Program-made: the position numbers and the translations under genes
The notes under the pieces: model-generated
The model's database searches: none
What the model was told of the DNA's origin: nothing
Seen by the model: only the letters and a program-made list of their open reading frames with translations
Shown here: positions 10,977 through 22,250 of the stretch, in pieces
Numbering within the stretch: the stretch's first letter is position 1
Layout: each line of letters starts with the position of its first letter
DNA from: Salisapilia sapeloensis
Taxonomy: Eukaryota > Oomycota > Peronosporomycetes > Peronosporales > Salisapiliaceae
Length of the DNA: 64,000 nucleotides
Assembly: GCA_023334545.1 (NCBI GenBank)
Contig: JAADVB010000035.1
Coordinates: 42,086 to 106,085 of the forward strand
Reading direction: 5' to 3'

Positions 10977-11653
10977 CTACTCTAGTTTGCTGTTGAAGCA
11001 GATTGCGACGCCGATGAGGATCAGCACCATTCCTGTGTATGTCGCTAGATGCATACAGACTGGTTTATTTGGTAAATGCGCAGGTGAGAAGAATTATGAC
11101 GTACATGCTGGACGCTTCGGTCGCTCTCCAAGGAACCAGCTCGTGATGCCAGTGAAAACGAATGTAAGTGAATTGCAAATCGGTACGGCGTTGGATATCT
11201 CTATGATACATAGACAGCATGTAATTTTACATTTTGCGTTGAACTATAGTAAGATTGCATTGGTGGATCGTACCTGTGGAGCCGAGAAGGTATACAAAAG
11301 CGACGGATCCACTTTGGTTGATAGCAAATGGCAAAATGAGCTACATGCCAATACTTTATTCCTGCCCAATACATTTTATTCCTTGCGTCAGTCCATACCT
11401 TCCAATTCATTAGTAAGACTTTCACTTGTTGAACCCATTCGCCAACAGAGTTATCTTTTCTCGTATACATCGCACCCTCCGTGCTTCCTATCCTCGTAAA
11501 CAAGTGTCAATTTGCCGACTTATAGTACAAAAACCATATCGAGTCGAAGAGACCATTCTTAATCAGGGGATTTGTGCATCCCCATAAGGCTCCGACAAAC
11601 AAGAAAGACAGAAATGTCGAATATCCTTCCGGAATCGCCTCCCAACTCGCCAT
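10977..11653 (-). CDS. TMEM234-like small multi-pass membrane protein
   Basis: Five exons (11653-11554, 11487-11399, 11340-11274, 11200-11105, 11059-10977) encode 144 aa, close to animal TMEM234. Recognisable stretches are VGALWGCTNPLIK, LPFAINQSGSVAFVY, AVPICNSLTFVFTG and TGMVLILIGVAIC. These give four hydrophobic segments, as in half of an EamA/drug-metabolite transporter unit. Function in the family is poorly known; transport is only suggested by the fold. The first intron is the least certain: GTCTCT donor with GATAG acceptor preserves the usual spacing, and an alternative pair would add a few residues. Start at ATG 11653; an upstream GTG was not used. Confidence 0.85.
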
Positions 11654-11817
11654 CGTACTTGCGTTGTCAATCTTATTGTCTACATTATACAGAATACCAC
11701 GTTCTTGAAGTTGAAAATCCACTAAGCTTTATTTTATGGTAATCGAGTTGGTACTCGAGATGACCGTCGTCATCAAGTTAATCTAGTCTAAAACTGGCAA
11801 AACCGCAATTGGTTCTA

Positions 11818-12198
11818 TCAAAGTGTCGTTATGCGGCAACGTGCCGATCGCTTCTTTGGAGTTGGTGTCGCAAAACGAAATTCGCCATATTGGAAAGGTG
11901 ACCACGGACCAAGCGTACTTTCACTACGGGAGAGCTGGCGATCACGACGAGCTTCTTTTTCACTCTCATAGAATTGCTTGCCGATTTTCTGAGCCCAATT
12001 AAAAGGACCAAGCACATCTTCGTGCGGAACCAAGTTGGAAGGCTTCGCGATGATTTCCAGTCCATCCCATGAGCTTGAGGAGGTAGATGTCGAATCACTA
12101 AAGTCATCTTCGTCATCCATCATGCTCAAAGCATGTATAACAGCTCGATCGAATAGTTCTTCGTTCTGAAGCCAGTCGGCGCACGAGTACGAGGACAT
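11818..12198 (-). CDS. Hypothetical protein, Ser/Asp-rich, 126 aa
   Basis: A single frame from ATG 12198-12196 to the stop at 11818. I do not recognise the family. The N-terminal third (CADWLQNEELFDRAVIHAL) looks helical and ordered, followed by an acidic-Ser stretch (DDEDDFSDSTSTSSSSWDG), then a segment with several Trp/Phe/Pro residues (GPFNWAQKIGKQFYESEKE; LGPWSPFQYGEFRF), and a basic C-terminus. No signal peptide or membrane segment. The non-random composition and conserved-looking aromatic motifs make a real gene likely. It is divergent from the pseudokinase gene at 12.6 kb. Confidence 0.6.
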   Translation of the reverse strand: MSSYSCADWLQNEELFDRAVIHALSMMDDEDDFSDSTSTSSSSWDGLEIIAKPSNLVPHEDVLGPFNWAQKIGKQFYESEKEARRDRQLSRSESTLGPWSPFQYGEFRFATPTPKKRSARCRITTL

Positions 12199-12583
12199 TT
12201 TGGAAAGAGGTTGTAAAGACGAGTGTCGGAGGCGCTTGGGATTGACGAGGTGGATTGAAGAATGGCAACAAGAAGCGAGCAACAAAGATCACTAGACACT
12301 CTGCCAAACAAAGATACAGTTACATCGCATTTTCAGTCTTCCTCATTGTGACTATCCGATTCTTTATCATGCTTGCTAACACACATGCTCCCATCAGACG
12401 ACGGAAGTTACACGACAATAATCTCATGCTAATATTGAGCTTTTGCTCACCAAGCGGACTCTTCAGCAAGGGTCGATGCAACTTGATCCCACATTCAAGT
12501 ACAAGGATAGAAATGAGCCGGTGTCGTTTCACAAGCAGGCAGTTTCCTGTTTTCTTATGCACCAAAAGGGTGCCTAGGAAGGT
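12199..12583. other. Intergenic region upstream of the WW/pseudokinase gene
   Basis: 385 bp. In the reading frame of the downstream gene, 12476-12547 is open (MQLDPTFKYKDRNEPVSFHK...). It could be a first exon joined through a 36-nt GTTTCC...CCTAG intron (12548-12583 region). That intron would be shorter than any other here, so I leave it as a possible N-terminal extension. Nothing else seen. Confidence 0.4.
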
Positions 12584-15560
12584 ATGGAGAACAAGTCGAG
12601 CGACTCCTCACCTCAATGGGAACTGTTCTCGGACGATTTTGGCAACTTTTATTTTTACAATCATCTCACAGGAGAATCAAGCTGGACTGTGCCTGATGAA
12701 GGCGATGAAATTGATGGGGATCAGATTGATGATTCAAGAGAGACTAGTAAAAATGAAGAGGAAGTCATAGAGGTGAATCCCACAAGGTGGTACGCCGATG
12801 AAGAAATTGCCATCGGAGTTGCGGAGGTCATGCTCTCATTAGTCAGTAACATTGAAGCGAAGGCGGAAACGAAGTCGCGAAAAAAGAAGCGCATCATGTC
12901 GGATGCAGCGCTTCGGCGTTACGCTAAAAACCAGGAAAAACAGCAAGCAAGTGAGAAACGAACTCGGCTGCAAAGCTTTTCAAAATACACAAAGGTAGCC
13001 ATGAAATGCTTTGATAAGCTTAAGAGTGCAGATCCGTCACGACGGAAGGGTATTGGAGAAGTATTCACTGCTTCAGATGCTGTCAGATGGGATCTAGATC
13101 GATGTCGTCACCTTCAAAAACAGCGGCGAAGATTTCGAAAGGGAAGGAAGGAGCACACTTCTATCGTCCGATGTCGTCTTCTTCGTCACCAATTGCTTCG
13201 CAAGATCCAAGTAGAACTGAGTCGGCAACTTCTTCTTCCAAGTAATTCTGCAAGCAATATCTACAGCGAGTCTATTCTCTACTTTGATACTCCTCAACTC
13301 ATATCCGAAGCGAAGCAAAGATTGCAGAATATTACCGAGCCCGAGATTGCTGAGCGACTGCTAGAAGAGGAAGATCATCTCCGATCTATGCGGAAGGATG
13401 AGATTGGAGCTCTCTTTGATCAACTGGACACCCAAAGCAGCGGATGTATAAGTATAGTAGAAATTATGTCCCGTTTTGCTGTTGAAAGGTATGTGGTAAT
13501 CTACATGCACTTAAGCGTTGATATTATATTGAGCTAATTTATTTGCTATTAGGAAGATTCAAGAGACTGCTCCTACCGTTCGTGCTGTATCAATGATATC
13601 AAACAATGGCAAGGTGCAGAAAGCATTAATTAACATCGCAGCTCGGCTTGTGTCGGAGGAAAAGTCTATAGATCGAAATACATTTGAAGATTTCTTAGAA
13701 GTTGTTGAGCAAGTCGTTGATCATGCTGAGAGCATCCATGAGGCAGTGAAAGAGGCAGAAATGAACTGGAATGAAGACAAGAACGTCGTATGTTCCGGTA
13801 AGAGCAAACTTGCAGCAAAGTTGGAGCGCACGACAAAACGAATGCAGGAAGAGAAGCGAATGCAAGAAAATGAACAACACAAACTACTTATTAGGACCAA
13901 AAAAGCTATTCAAAATGAAAATTCTCGATGGATTACTACGCCTGATGAGACGTGGATGGAAGAGTGGGAGTTAAATCATCACCATCGATATATACAGACA
14001 TCACCAGTACAGCCACTGTATTGCTGCTTATGCAGGAGAAAGAAGTGGGAAATTGCCCGACGAGACGAAGAACAGTATGAAGCTGACTATCGAATGCAAT
14101 GGCAAGAGATCCTTATTCAAAAACTAAATGAAAAGCACAGCAATTGTTCGACATCTGCTGGGTCAACAGAAACCGCAAGTATTCAACTTTATAGCCAAGG
14201 AGTAGAGGTGAAGGAGTCAAACGACAGTCAAACGTTATACACACCAGACGCTGCACATTATGGGCACTATGACTCTGATGTACTGGACGTCATTCGTGCT
14301 CTCGTCTATATTACTGAAAACATAGCTACGTCGCATGATTATACAATGAACCAAGCACTAGGCAACCAAGCTCCACTAGCCAAGAAAAAGAAGCGAAAGA
14401 AAAAGAAAAAGGCATTAAACTTAGAGGATACAAATGCGAGAACGGAAGCAACTGATATACAGAGCCTGGCGGATGTACTTGAAAAACAGGAAGGAGAAAG
14501 AAAGACAATGTACGCAGAAGAGGTGGCAACAAAAATTACTCTTGAAAAACTTCGGAGGCGTGAAGAACGCTCTGCTTTGCAAGTGCAAGACTTGGCGCAC
14601 AGATCCTTGACGCGAATACTGGAGTACTGTCCTGATTTATCCCCATTTATTCGTCATCTTCGATTTAGGCGCTGTCTGAAATATGAAAATCCATTGACGA
14701 TGGTTGCCCAAGTTACTAACTCCAGCGATATTCAGGGTATCGGACTACCAAGATATTATTTACTACGAATCTTTCCATGTAAAGATATAGACCAAGCTCA
14801 ATTGATCTCACAAGACATCATGTATTTACGCAAGTACCTTACCACTTGTTTTGTCATGAGACCGGCATACTCGAGCTACCATCAATTTCAGCAATTTTCA
14901 GATTCTGGAATTATGATTGAAAGCGTCCCGATCGTTTTTGTAATTTACGAGTATGCCGAAAGAGGACGCTATATTGATACAATTTTAAGCCCGATGCTGC
15001 ATCAAAGTGCAAGCGCCAAGCACCAGACCCGAACAGAAAAAGCGTTGCTTGATGTGTTTCGAGATATTGCTGCTGGTCTGGCTGCAGTACATAGTTTAGG
15101 CAAAATGCATCTTAACATTAAGCTGAGCAACATGTATGTACTTGAAGATCGACCAGGGAGTTTGCAAGTAAAATTGGGATACCCATTGCATGCTTGTCAC
15201 CCAGTCAGTCCAGCAGATATCGATAGAGGATACATCGAGCATCACCTCCAAATGGATGCTTATCCTCCTGAGGTCCAAAATCACACAAAGCTTAGCGACA
15301 AAACGGATGTGTGGATGTTGGGAAGAGCTCTTTTGGATGCCATGATGTTGTGGAAATCGTCCGAATTTAAATGTGAAGGTATGGACCCCAGACTAGAGTC
15401 ATTTCATGCTGCGGAGTCTTTCACCATCGCTAATTTAATGGATCAATTGCCAATGTCTGCAAGCAATACTGTACGCTCTCTTTTACGCATGATGCTACAG
15501 CCTATGCCCTCACAACGACCAAACATGAGTCAAGTATTAGACTTTATTTCTTTTTCCTAA
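12584..15560 (+). CDS. WW domain + EF-hand + protein-kinase-like (pseudokinase) protein
   Basis: Two exons (12584-13488 and 13553-15560) give 970 aa. A WW domain occupies residues 12-37 (QWELFSDDFGNFYFYN...SSWTVP). A basic helical region with a possible nuclear signal (KSRKKKR) follows. One EF-hand-like loop lies near 281-292 (DTQSSGCISIVE). Long charged helices with a second poly-basic run (AKKKKRKKKKK) precede a C-terminal kinase fold, about 690-965. The kinase lacks key residues: the HRD motif reads HLN (HLNIKLSN), the DFG position reads GYP, and the VAIK lysine region reads YLLRIF. The PPE and DVWMLGRALLD elements remain. I infer a pseudokinase scaffold. I do not recognise this domain order from a named family. 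A short upstream exon is possible. Confidence 0.82.
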
Positions 15561-15728
15561 AATATATTTGTCTTAGACGGCTACCAACTTGTACGTTTCA
15601 TTAACGCTTTCCGCCTCCATTCATAAAGCCTTTCCCTTGCTATCTTTGGATGAACGCCAACCTCTCACTTCCAAAAGAGAGAGAGTTAACGCTAACATCC
15701 TAGAGACCGGGTAAGGTGCAACAAGCCT

Positions 15729-18700
15729 ATGAGTGCGATAGACGCAGTAGAAAATCAGTTGACGTCGAAGGACTTATTCGATAGAGCGAAGCGGAACGAA
15801 TTTCAATCCATCTATCCGATACTGCATGATGGGACACTCATGAGCACTGATGGCAGTTCCGCTATGCAGCGTGTTCAAGAAATGGTGGAACCGAAAACAG
15901 GAAACACTTTATTTCATTACGCATGTAACAATGGGAACTTGGAAGCCTGTAAAGTTTTACTTGTAAGTACTCTAGGCATTGACACCTCGTTTATCAACGC
16001 TCCGAATTTCTTTGGGCATGCTCCGTTGTTCTATGCATCAAGCAGTGGAAACTTACCACTAGTCAAGTGGTTAGTATCCAATGGAGCGGACATTGATGCC
16101 GACTACAGTTGCTTGGAAGGTGTGAAACCGAGGCGAGAAGATCTTGGTATGTCGACACCGCTACAAGTAGCAAGTTTTAAAGGCCACAACGTTGTGGTTA
16201 ATTTTCTCGCTGAATGCAATGCCAAGTTGGATGGTGCTGGATGGAACAATGACACGCCATTGCACTTTGCGGTGGCGGAAGGTCAGAAAGATGTCACGCG
16301 ACTCTTACTTCAATATGGCGCAGACATCCACGCTAAAAATGACCGTGGTGAGACTCCAATCGACCTTGCTTCTTCGGAAATGAGACCTCTCCTAGAACGT
16401 TCGATATCTACTTACGTCAACTCGGAACACATTGACGACCAAGAAGGTGATTGCAGTGTCGATCAAGATGATGACTCTAGCGATAGCGGCTGGGATCAGG
16501 ATATGGACACTTCAACAGAAGATTATCAACTTGTACGGAAGATATTTGGCAGGAAAACTACAAAGCAATTAAAATCCAATGCCTGGAAAGTGAGAGTGGA
16601 AGGTATTGACGAAGTCACGATTGCCTTTGACCATATTGCCTCTGGAAAGCAAACGATTGCGTCATTTGACGCTGCTTGTATAGTCCTGCGTGATGGACTG
16701 TTGGACCCTGTTTCGCAAGTAGCTTCTCAATGTTGTAATTCGCTATTCCGAGCATGCTTTGGTGCTATAGCTAGTGAAGCAAGTTATCATACGAAAAGCT
16801 TTCACAATCAAAGACCTATTATTCAGGAAATTGCTCGCTTACTGCTACAACGTGGTGCTGTCACGAATGAAAAAGATGCGAGTGAAGCTGCGGCATCGCT
16901 TTTGTTCATGGTTTGCAAGAGTACAGAGTTGATCAAGTATCTCTGTGGTTATATTTCTCAAAGTGTATTGGCTTCAGAACCCACAACCATTTTATCTCCT
17001 CGTGTGGACGAAACCAGCGATCAGTCTGGACCAAAGAATGTATCATGGCGTCTTCAACTTGTATCGATAAAAATTCTAAATGCAATTGTTAGCCAGTATC
17101 GACTAAGCAATGAGGACACAGGTCTTCTGTTCGAGGACGCATTAAAACTGAGCATCAATGGTGTTGACAATGCCAGCGTGTATGTTCGGACAGCCTCCAT
17201 TGATCTCTTAATTCAATGTCTTCTCATTCGGTGTGAAGAGACAAAATCTATCACAAACCCGGATATGGCATACAACGTTGCTAAATCCTGGAGTGATGCT
17301 GCATTTAAAACACAAAAGAAAGTTCCGAAGCCATCCATCCAAGCAAAGATCAACAATGGGTTAAAATCTGCATTAACGGGAAGTAAACGTCTCATTTCGA
17401 GAAGTAATTCCCAAGACTTGGACTCGTCCACGTCTGCGAATGAGGCTATGCTCGATGAAACTGGTTTTGCAAGTGATTCTACATCGAAAATTACTAGTAA
17501 TACCATGAGTTCAAATTCCATTGACATGGGTGACGATGATGCACTGCCATACGCAGAACCAGTTCACGAGCGTTTTAATGACGTTTCTCTACAGGTAACC
17601 TCAGTGTTTGGTGACAAGTTTTCGCGATGCGTCTTTTCAAATGCTTGGGCTCCTCGTGTCGAGGCTATCAGCTTCCTACAAAGCAAAATTGAGCGTCATC
17701 AACTCGTATTTACGGATCTTGACAGTGATTCACAGGAAGCGCTACTGCGTGCATTATCGACAGCGCTAGCGTATACATTAAACGATCGCGTAAATGCAGT
17801 TTACGAGGCAGCTTTGTCTCTTTTAATGGAAGTCACGATCTCTTTCAGCTCTTCACTAGTAAAATCTGGTAACTACGATAAGCTCCATACTCTGGTGAAG
17901 CCACTGATACCACCGCTGTTGGTAAAGCTTGGCGACTTGAAAGCGAGGATGCATGTGGCAACGGAAGATGCACTACTTTTAATCGCTCGTCGAGCTGGGC
18001 CACAAGGACCCAGTCTGGTACTGCGCGAGGCCGTTAGTAGCGACCGTGCTGGCTCATTATCTTCCCAGTCTGCAGTATGCCTTCGCAATAAGCTTGCTCT
18101 CGTATCCAAGCTACTTCTTGAATTTGGTGTTCAAGTTAGTGATAGTGGAGAGGATGTTGGATTGGCTGTGAAGGTCGTCGTGCAACCAGCGTTCCAGTTA
18201 TGCGAACATAAAGATGCAAGTGTTCGGGAACTCTCTTATCAGATTGTCTCGGATGCACTACAGAAAGCTAGGCAGATAGTAATGCCGCTTTTAGATAATA
18301 TGCCGCGAGGTTCTCGACAGAAGATGATAGCAAAACTTGTCGAAAATGGTGTCCTCGAGTCGGACTTGCTGTTGGAAGAAGTGGACGATTTCGACGTCGC
18401 TTGCGCCTTGCCTCGACCAGGCACTTCTTCAGGAGAAATTCGACCACCGACCGCATCGGCGTCAGTCACAAAACATCGGCCTCCATTATTGAGCACCTCA
18501 CTTTCATCTCAGGTAGCAGGAAGCACAGCTTCGAGTGCCACTTCGTCTCGCCCAGAACCACTGCCGTACGGAGCTGCATTAACGGAAGAACAAAAGGATG
18601 AGTTTCTGGGACTAATAGATGCGTTCGGAGAGGAACTAGTACGCTGTTTGCTTGATAAGGAATGGTCTCAGCGAGAAGCGGCAGTGCGAGAAGTTGAACG

Positions 18701-20771
18701 CCAAGTAAAGTGTGCGATCAATAAGCAGGCAGCAGAAGAAGTGCCGACACCAGGAAATGCAAAAACATTGATCTTGCTTGCTCAAGTGCTTCACCTTGGA
18801 TTGAACGATACGGTTGCCCGAGTCTTCCAATGCTCTCTTCGGTTGTTTCAGCTCGTGACGACCGAGTTTCTACCCATCCTTGGAGGCAACGAGAATACTT
18901 TAGAAGACTTTCTGAAGGTTCCCACTCGACTTGTAATGCAGAAACTTGCAGACACAAAACAAAGACTTCGAACTGATTGCTTCACATTGCTGCATTCGAT
19001 GGCATCCCTTCGTCACATTGGCACACGACGGATTTGTCTTCTCCTTATAGAACAATACGAAGAAGCTGTACAAGAGAATACTTCATTGTCGAACTCTCCA
19101 TTATTTGTAGCAGAAACGTTACGGTTACTTGCTCTCCTAGTGCATGAAGCAGGGCAGATTCATGTGCCACTTTCGCTACAGCCGATTCTCACCTTCATTG
19201 CGCCAGCTTTTGCAAACAAGCACTTTGATGTCCGAAATGCAGCAACCGATGCATACGCTGCCGTATGTGAAGCTGCAAAACGAGATGAAAACACAAGTGA
19301 AAGCGAAACCTTGGACTTGCAGAGTGTGCTGAAGGAAGCACCGCCAGCAATGCGCAATAACATACTACAGAACCTTTACCAATCGAGCAATGCGCATGGT
19401 AATTCGACATCACCGCGGACAACCAATGAAGATAACAACAGTGAATCAAACAAAACCGCCTCAACGCCTCATGCATTCGATACAACGCGCTTGGAGCAGA
19501 TCTTGCCGTCCGAACAAATCCAACAGCTCTTAAGTAGCGAGAGTATCGACCGAAGCCAAGCCGTTTACAACATCATTCAAACACTAGTCGATCGTCCAGC
19601 AGATAAGAATCTTCTTGGTTCGTGGGAACCACTGACACTACTTTCAAAGCAGTTGCTGACCGATACATCTTGTGCCGTACGTATTGCCTCTTTCGCTCTA
19701 TTAAAGCTAATTGTCAGTTCGCCATCTATCGACGCGCTTAACCAGCCAGGATACGGCATTCCTTGGGGAGAATGGGGTGTGAATCTCATTGTAACGTCGA
19801 CAGTGCGAACTGTCATTCAGCAAAGTGGGCATGAAAGTGTTCGTGTTCGTGCAATGGTACCCCCTCTACTACGATCTCTAATGACGAAAGGTTCAACGGG
19901 GAGAAATGCAGTGTGCAATTCTATCCTCAGTATCCCTGAACTGATGGACCAAGACAACAATAGTTCTGTGCGCGAACGTAAGATATCCAGTTGCAAGATG
20001 CAGTGGCAATTGCTTTTGCGCCTTCTGATGGTACTCGAACTACTTACCGCTGATACCTTCACTGGCGAAAACGAGTACGACCACAGTCGTACGAGAAGAA
20101 AATCGTCACTTCAATCAGCCACGGAAGATATTCTTACTGCAGAAAAGGTTATCCAGTTCCTTGGATCATGCCTTGGAACACCAACTCCGATGGTGAAAGA
20201 GGCAGCATTGAAAGTATTGGAAGCCCTTCGCGAGAGAAAACCCGTAGAATACCAGTGTTATATGAGTCGTACTTGCCCTCAATCTCTGAAGAACCGCCTT
20301 GCATGCATTGAAGAAGCCTTAAACGGAAACATGGACAACAATAATGAGCAAGACGTCACTTGCGTTCGAGGTAGTCGTGCTTCGCACGTACGTCGTATTG
20401 CTGCGCTGAGGCCACCTAGAAGTGTTCCTATGCAAGAAAAAGAAATGACTGTAGATGTGTTTCCACCTCCCAATTCTGCACCCGGAAAAGCACGGGACAC
20501 TAAACGAAGCGAGGACACAACTAATGCCGGAAATTGGGATACATTTTACCACGAAACTTCGGATGTGGATTCAAGAGAACAAACAAAGGCACCGATATGG
20601 CTTTCCAACCCATCGACACATAAATCCGAAAGAAGGAGTTCTGCGCCAGAAGATTTTTATACCGATGTAAGACCAGAAATGGCTAATTCTTTTGGTGGCA
20701 GTGCGATCGGGCTACTGAAAGCTCGCAGACGAAGCGTGGGTTGGAGAAACAACGATGACGACGATATATAG
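15729..20771 (+). CDS. Ankyrin-repeat plus TOG/HEAT-array protein, 1680 aa
   Basis: Intronless. The N-terminus has about five ankyrin repeats, residues 55-215: GNTLFHYACNNGNLEACKVLL, GHAPLFYASSSGNLPLVKWLV, NDTPLHFAVAEGQKDVTRLLL. An acidic linker follows, then several HEAT/TOG-like helical blocks separated by Ser-rich linkers. The clearest are at about 620-850 (FSNAWAPRVEAISFLQSKI) and 945-1170 (FGEELVRCLLDKEWSQREAA), whose W-x-x-R-E/V-A pattern is the TOG signature of tubulin-binding proteins such as CLASP, CEP104 and TOGARAM. Another helical block follows near 1240-1520, then a disordered tail. The likely role is microtubule or axoneme binding; the ankyrin part would recruit a partner. Function is inference from fold. 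Start ATG is the first in frame. Confidence 0.85.
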   Translation: MSAIDAVENQLTSKDLFDRAKRNEFQSIYPILHDGTLMSTDGSSAMQRVQEMVEPKTGNTLFHYACNNGNLEACKVLLVSTLGIDTSFINAPNFFGHAPLFYASSSGNLPLVKWLVSNGADIDADYSCLEGVKPRREDLGMSTPLQVASFKGHNVVVNFLAECNAKLDGAGWNNDTPLHFAVAEGQKDVTRLLLQYGADIHAKNDRGETPIDLASSEMRPLLERSISTYVNSEHIDDQEGDCSVDQDDDSSDSGWDQDMDTSTEDYQLVRKIFGRKTTKQLKSNAWKVRVEGIDEVTIAFDHIASGKQTIASFDAACIVLRDGLLDPVSQVASQCCNSLFRACFGAIASEASYHTKSFHNQRPIIQEIARLLLQRGAVTNEKDASEAAASLLFMVCKSTELIKYLCGYISQSVLASEPTTILSPRVDETSDQSGPKNVSWRLQLVSIKILNAIVSQYRLSNEDTGLLFEDALKLSINGVDNASVYVRTASIDLLIQCLLIRCEETKSITNPDMAYNVAKSWSDAAFKTQKKVPKPSIQAKINNGLKSALTGSKRLISRSNSQDLDSSTSANEAMLDETGFASDSTSKITSNTMSSNSIDMGDDDALPYAEPVHERFNDVSLQVTSVFGDKFSRCVFSNAWAPRVEAISFLQSKIERHQLVFTDLDSDSQEALLRALSTALAYTLNDRVNAVYEAALSLLMEVTISFSSSLVKSGNYDKLHTLVKPLIPPLLVKLGDLKARMHVATEDALLLIARRAGPQGPSLVLREAVSSDRAGSLSSQSAVCLRNKLALVSKLLLEFGVQVSDSGEDVGLAVKVVVQPAFQLCEHKDASVRELSYQIVSDALQKARQIVMPLLDNMPRGSRQKMIAKLVENGVLESDLLLEEVDDFDVACALPRPGTSSGEIRPPTASASVTKHRPPLLSTSLSSQVAGSTASSATSSRPEPLPYGAALTEEQKDEFLGLIDAFGEELVRCLLDKEWSQREAAVREVERQVKCAINKQAAEEVPTPGNAKTLILLAQVLHLGLNDTVARVFQCSLRLFQLVTTEFLPILGGNENTLEDFLKVPTRLVMQKLADTKQRLRTDCFTLLHSMASLRHIGTRRICLLLIEQYEEAVQENTSLSNSPLFVAETLRLLALLVHEAGQIHVPLSLQPILTFIAPAFANKHFDVRNAATDAYAAVCEAAKRDENTSESETLDLQSVLKEAPPAMRNNILQNLYQSSNAHGNSTSPRTTNEDNNSESNKTASTPHAFDTTRLEQILPSEQIQQLLSSESIDRSQAVYNIIQTLVDRPADKNLLGSWEPLTLLSKQLLTDTSCAVRIASFALLKLIVSSPSIDALNQPGYGIPWGEWGVNLIVTSTVRTVIQQSGHESVRVRAMVPPLLRSLMTKGSTGRNAVCNSILSIPELMDQDNNSSVRERKISSCKMQWQLLLRLLMVLELLTADTFTGENEYDHSRTRRKSSLQSATEDILTAEKVIQFLGSCLGTPTPMVKEAALKVLEALRERKPVEYQCYMSRTCPQSLKNRLACIEEALNGNMDNNNEQDVTCVRGSRASHVRRIAALRPPRSVPMQEKEMTVDVFPPPNSAPGKARDTKRSEDTTNAGNWDTFYHETSDVDSREQTKAPIWLSNPSTHKSERRSSAPEDFYTDVRPEMANSFGGSAIGLLKARRRSVGWRNNDDDDI

Positions 20772-22250
20772 TTTCAACAATAAACTACCTTAAAAATGCT
20801 ATGGCAATTGTAAGCTTCTTCGGGATGCACCTAGAAGACACATTATGCAGTTGGCACATAAATTGGTTGATATAAAGATATATTTAGATTCAGATTACTT
20901 TAGTGCTATTCTTACTCAATCGCCCTTCGCGCTCTCCGTCATACGTAGGTCCAATATGATTTTTACATTCTCGCTTTAAAAGGTCTTACTGCACATATGG
21001 AAACTTGCATGCAATCTAAGTTCGCAAAGATGGAATCGCGCTCTTGCCAACCTCAAATCTACACAATAGATGCAAACTAAATATTCGAGAATAGCTGGGT
21101 AGTACCCAGAAATCAGTCGTACTACCTGTATCGTCCCTGCTCGTCTTCATTATTGTACCAAACAAAGCTTACATTTCAGGAGATTGCTATTAAGCACTTG
21201 ATGTCAGTGCATACGCAGGAAATCGTTAACGACTTTGACGGGTACAATGATATTAGGTTGCTGTTTTCATTCAAGGTCATTTGCGATCCACATATGTACG
21301 GCAATACTTTCGACGAAGAGGTCAAATGTTAAAATCCGTTGTTTCATTGATACGAGCCCTTCTTCGAATTGAATGTTCGTGCAATGAACAATGAAGTACA
21401 TCATCGAACTGCGCTACCTGGAAGCGATTGAGTCGAAATTAGAATGTATCGGAGTGAAAGAAAACATAATATTTTAAAATTTTATTTATACTAATATAAT
21501 CTAGTTTCGATACATGAATACCTTGGACGGGAACAACAGCCTTTTTGCTTAAATCTATCTTGCACCATCCACCAATTTTTGCTTCGAATTAGCGATACAA
21601 CGAAACCGCTCGCTGGCACAGGCCACAATCAAAGTTCTCAATACTACCTACTGCCTTACACTTGCTCCTAAAGGCTTAGTTGCAAGATGGTCAAGTCGTT
21701 ATTGAAGAAAGTATCGGTTTCTCTACAGTGGCGCCCTCTTCAGTTGTAGAGAACAGCACCAGCAGCAAGAAAATCGGACAATGACAAGCAGATACTGGCC
21801 AAGACTAGAACTTTCTGTGCCAGGTGTAAAGATTGATGCGAAAGATAGTCAGTTAAGAGTTGCTTGTTTGATCTCCATCGCTACTTGAAGTGATAATCAT
21901 GAGACGACAGCTATTATCCTTGTAATCCCCAGGTTCAAAGTCACCAGAAAAGATGACAATAATTCCATTTGACAGCATCACTCCCCACAAATACATCCAT
22001 CTTATGATAGTTCGCCTGTGAAGTTTAAGAAAAGTAACGAGGCTGGAAAGGAGTGATATTTGTCCGTTTCTATAGTTGAAAAGTCGCTCACCATTGCTTG
22101 GCACCCTTTAGATCCGCTCTCCTACGGATACATCCTGAGTACAGATAGCTGAAGCCACGTCAACGTGCAGTATTGCAACGAATTGTATACCAAGAAAGCG
22201 AGCCGATATAGATACTGCAAAGTGATAGACTTCTCCAAGCGCACGAATAT
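20772..22250. other. Intergenic, 1.5 kb, no gene supported
   Basis: AT-rich, stop-dense on both strands. Minus-strand frames around 21853-22290 are interrupted by an in-frame TAA and lack ATG starts, so I do not call them. No repeat or RNA gene recognised. Confidence 0.5.
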
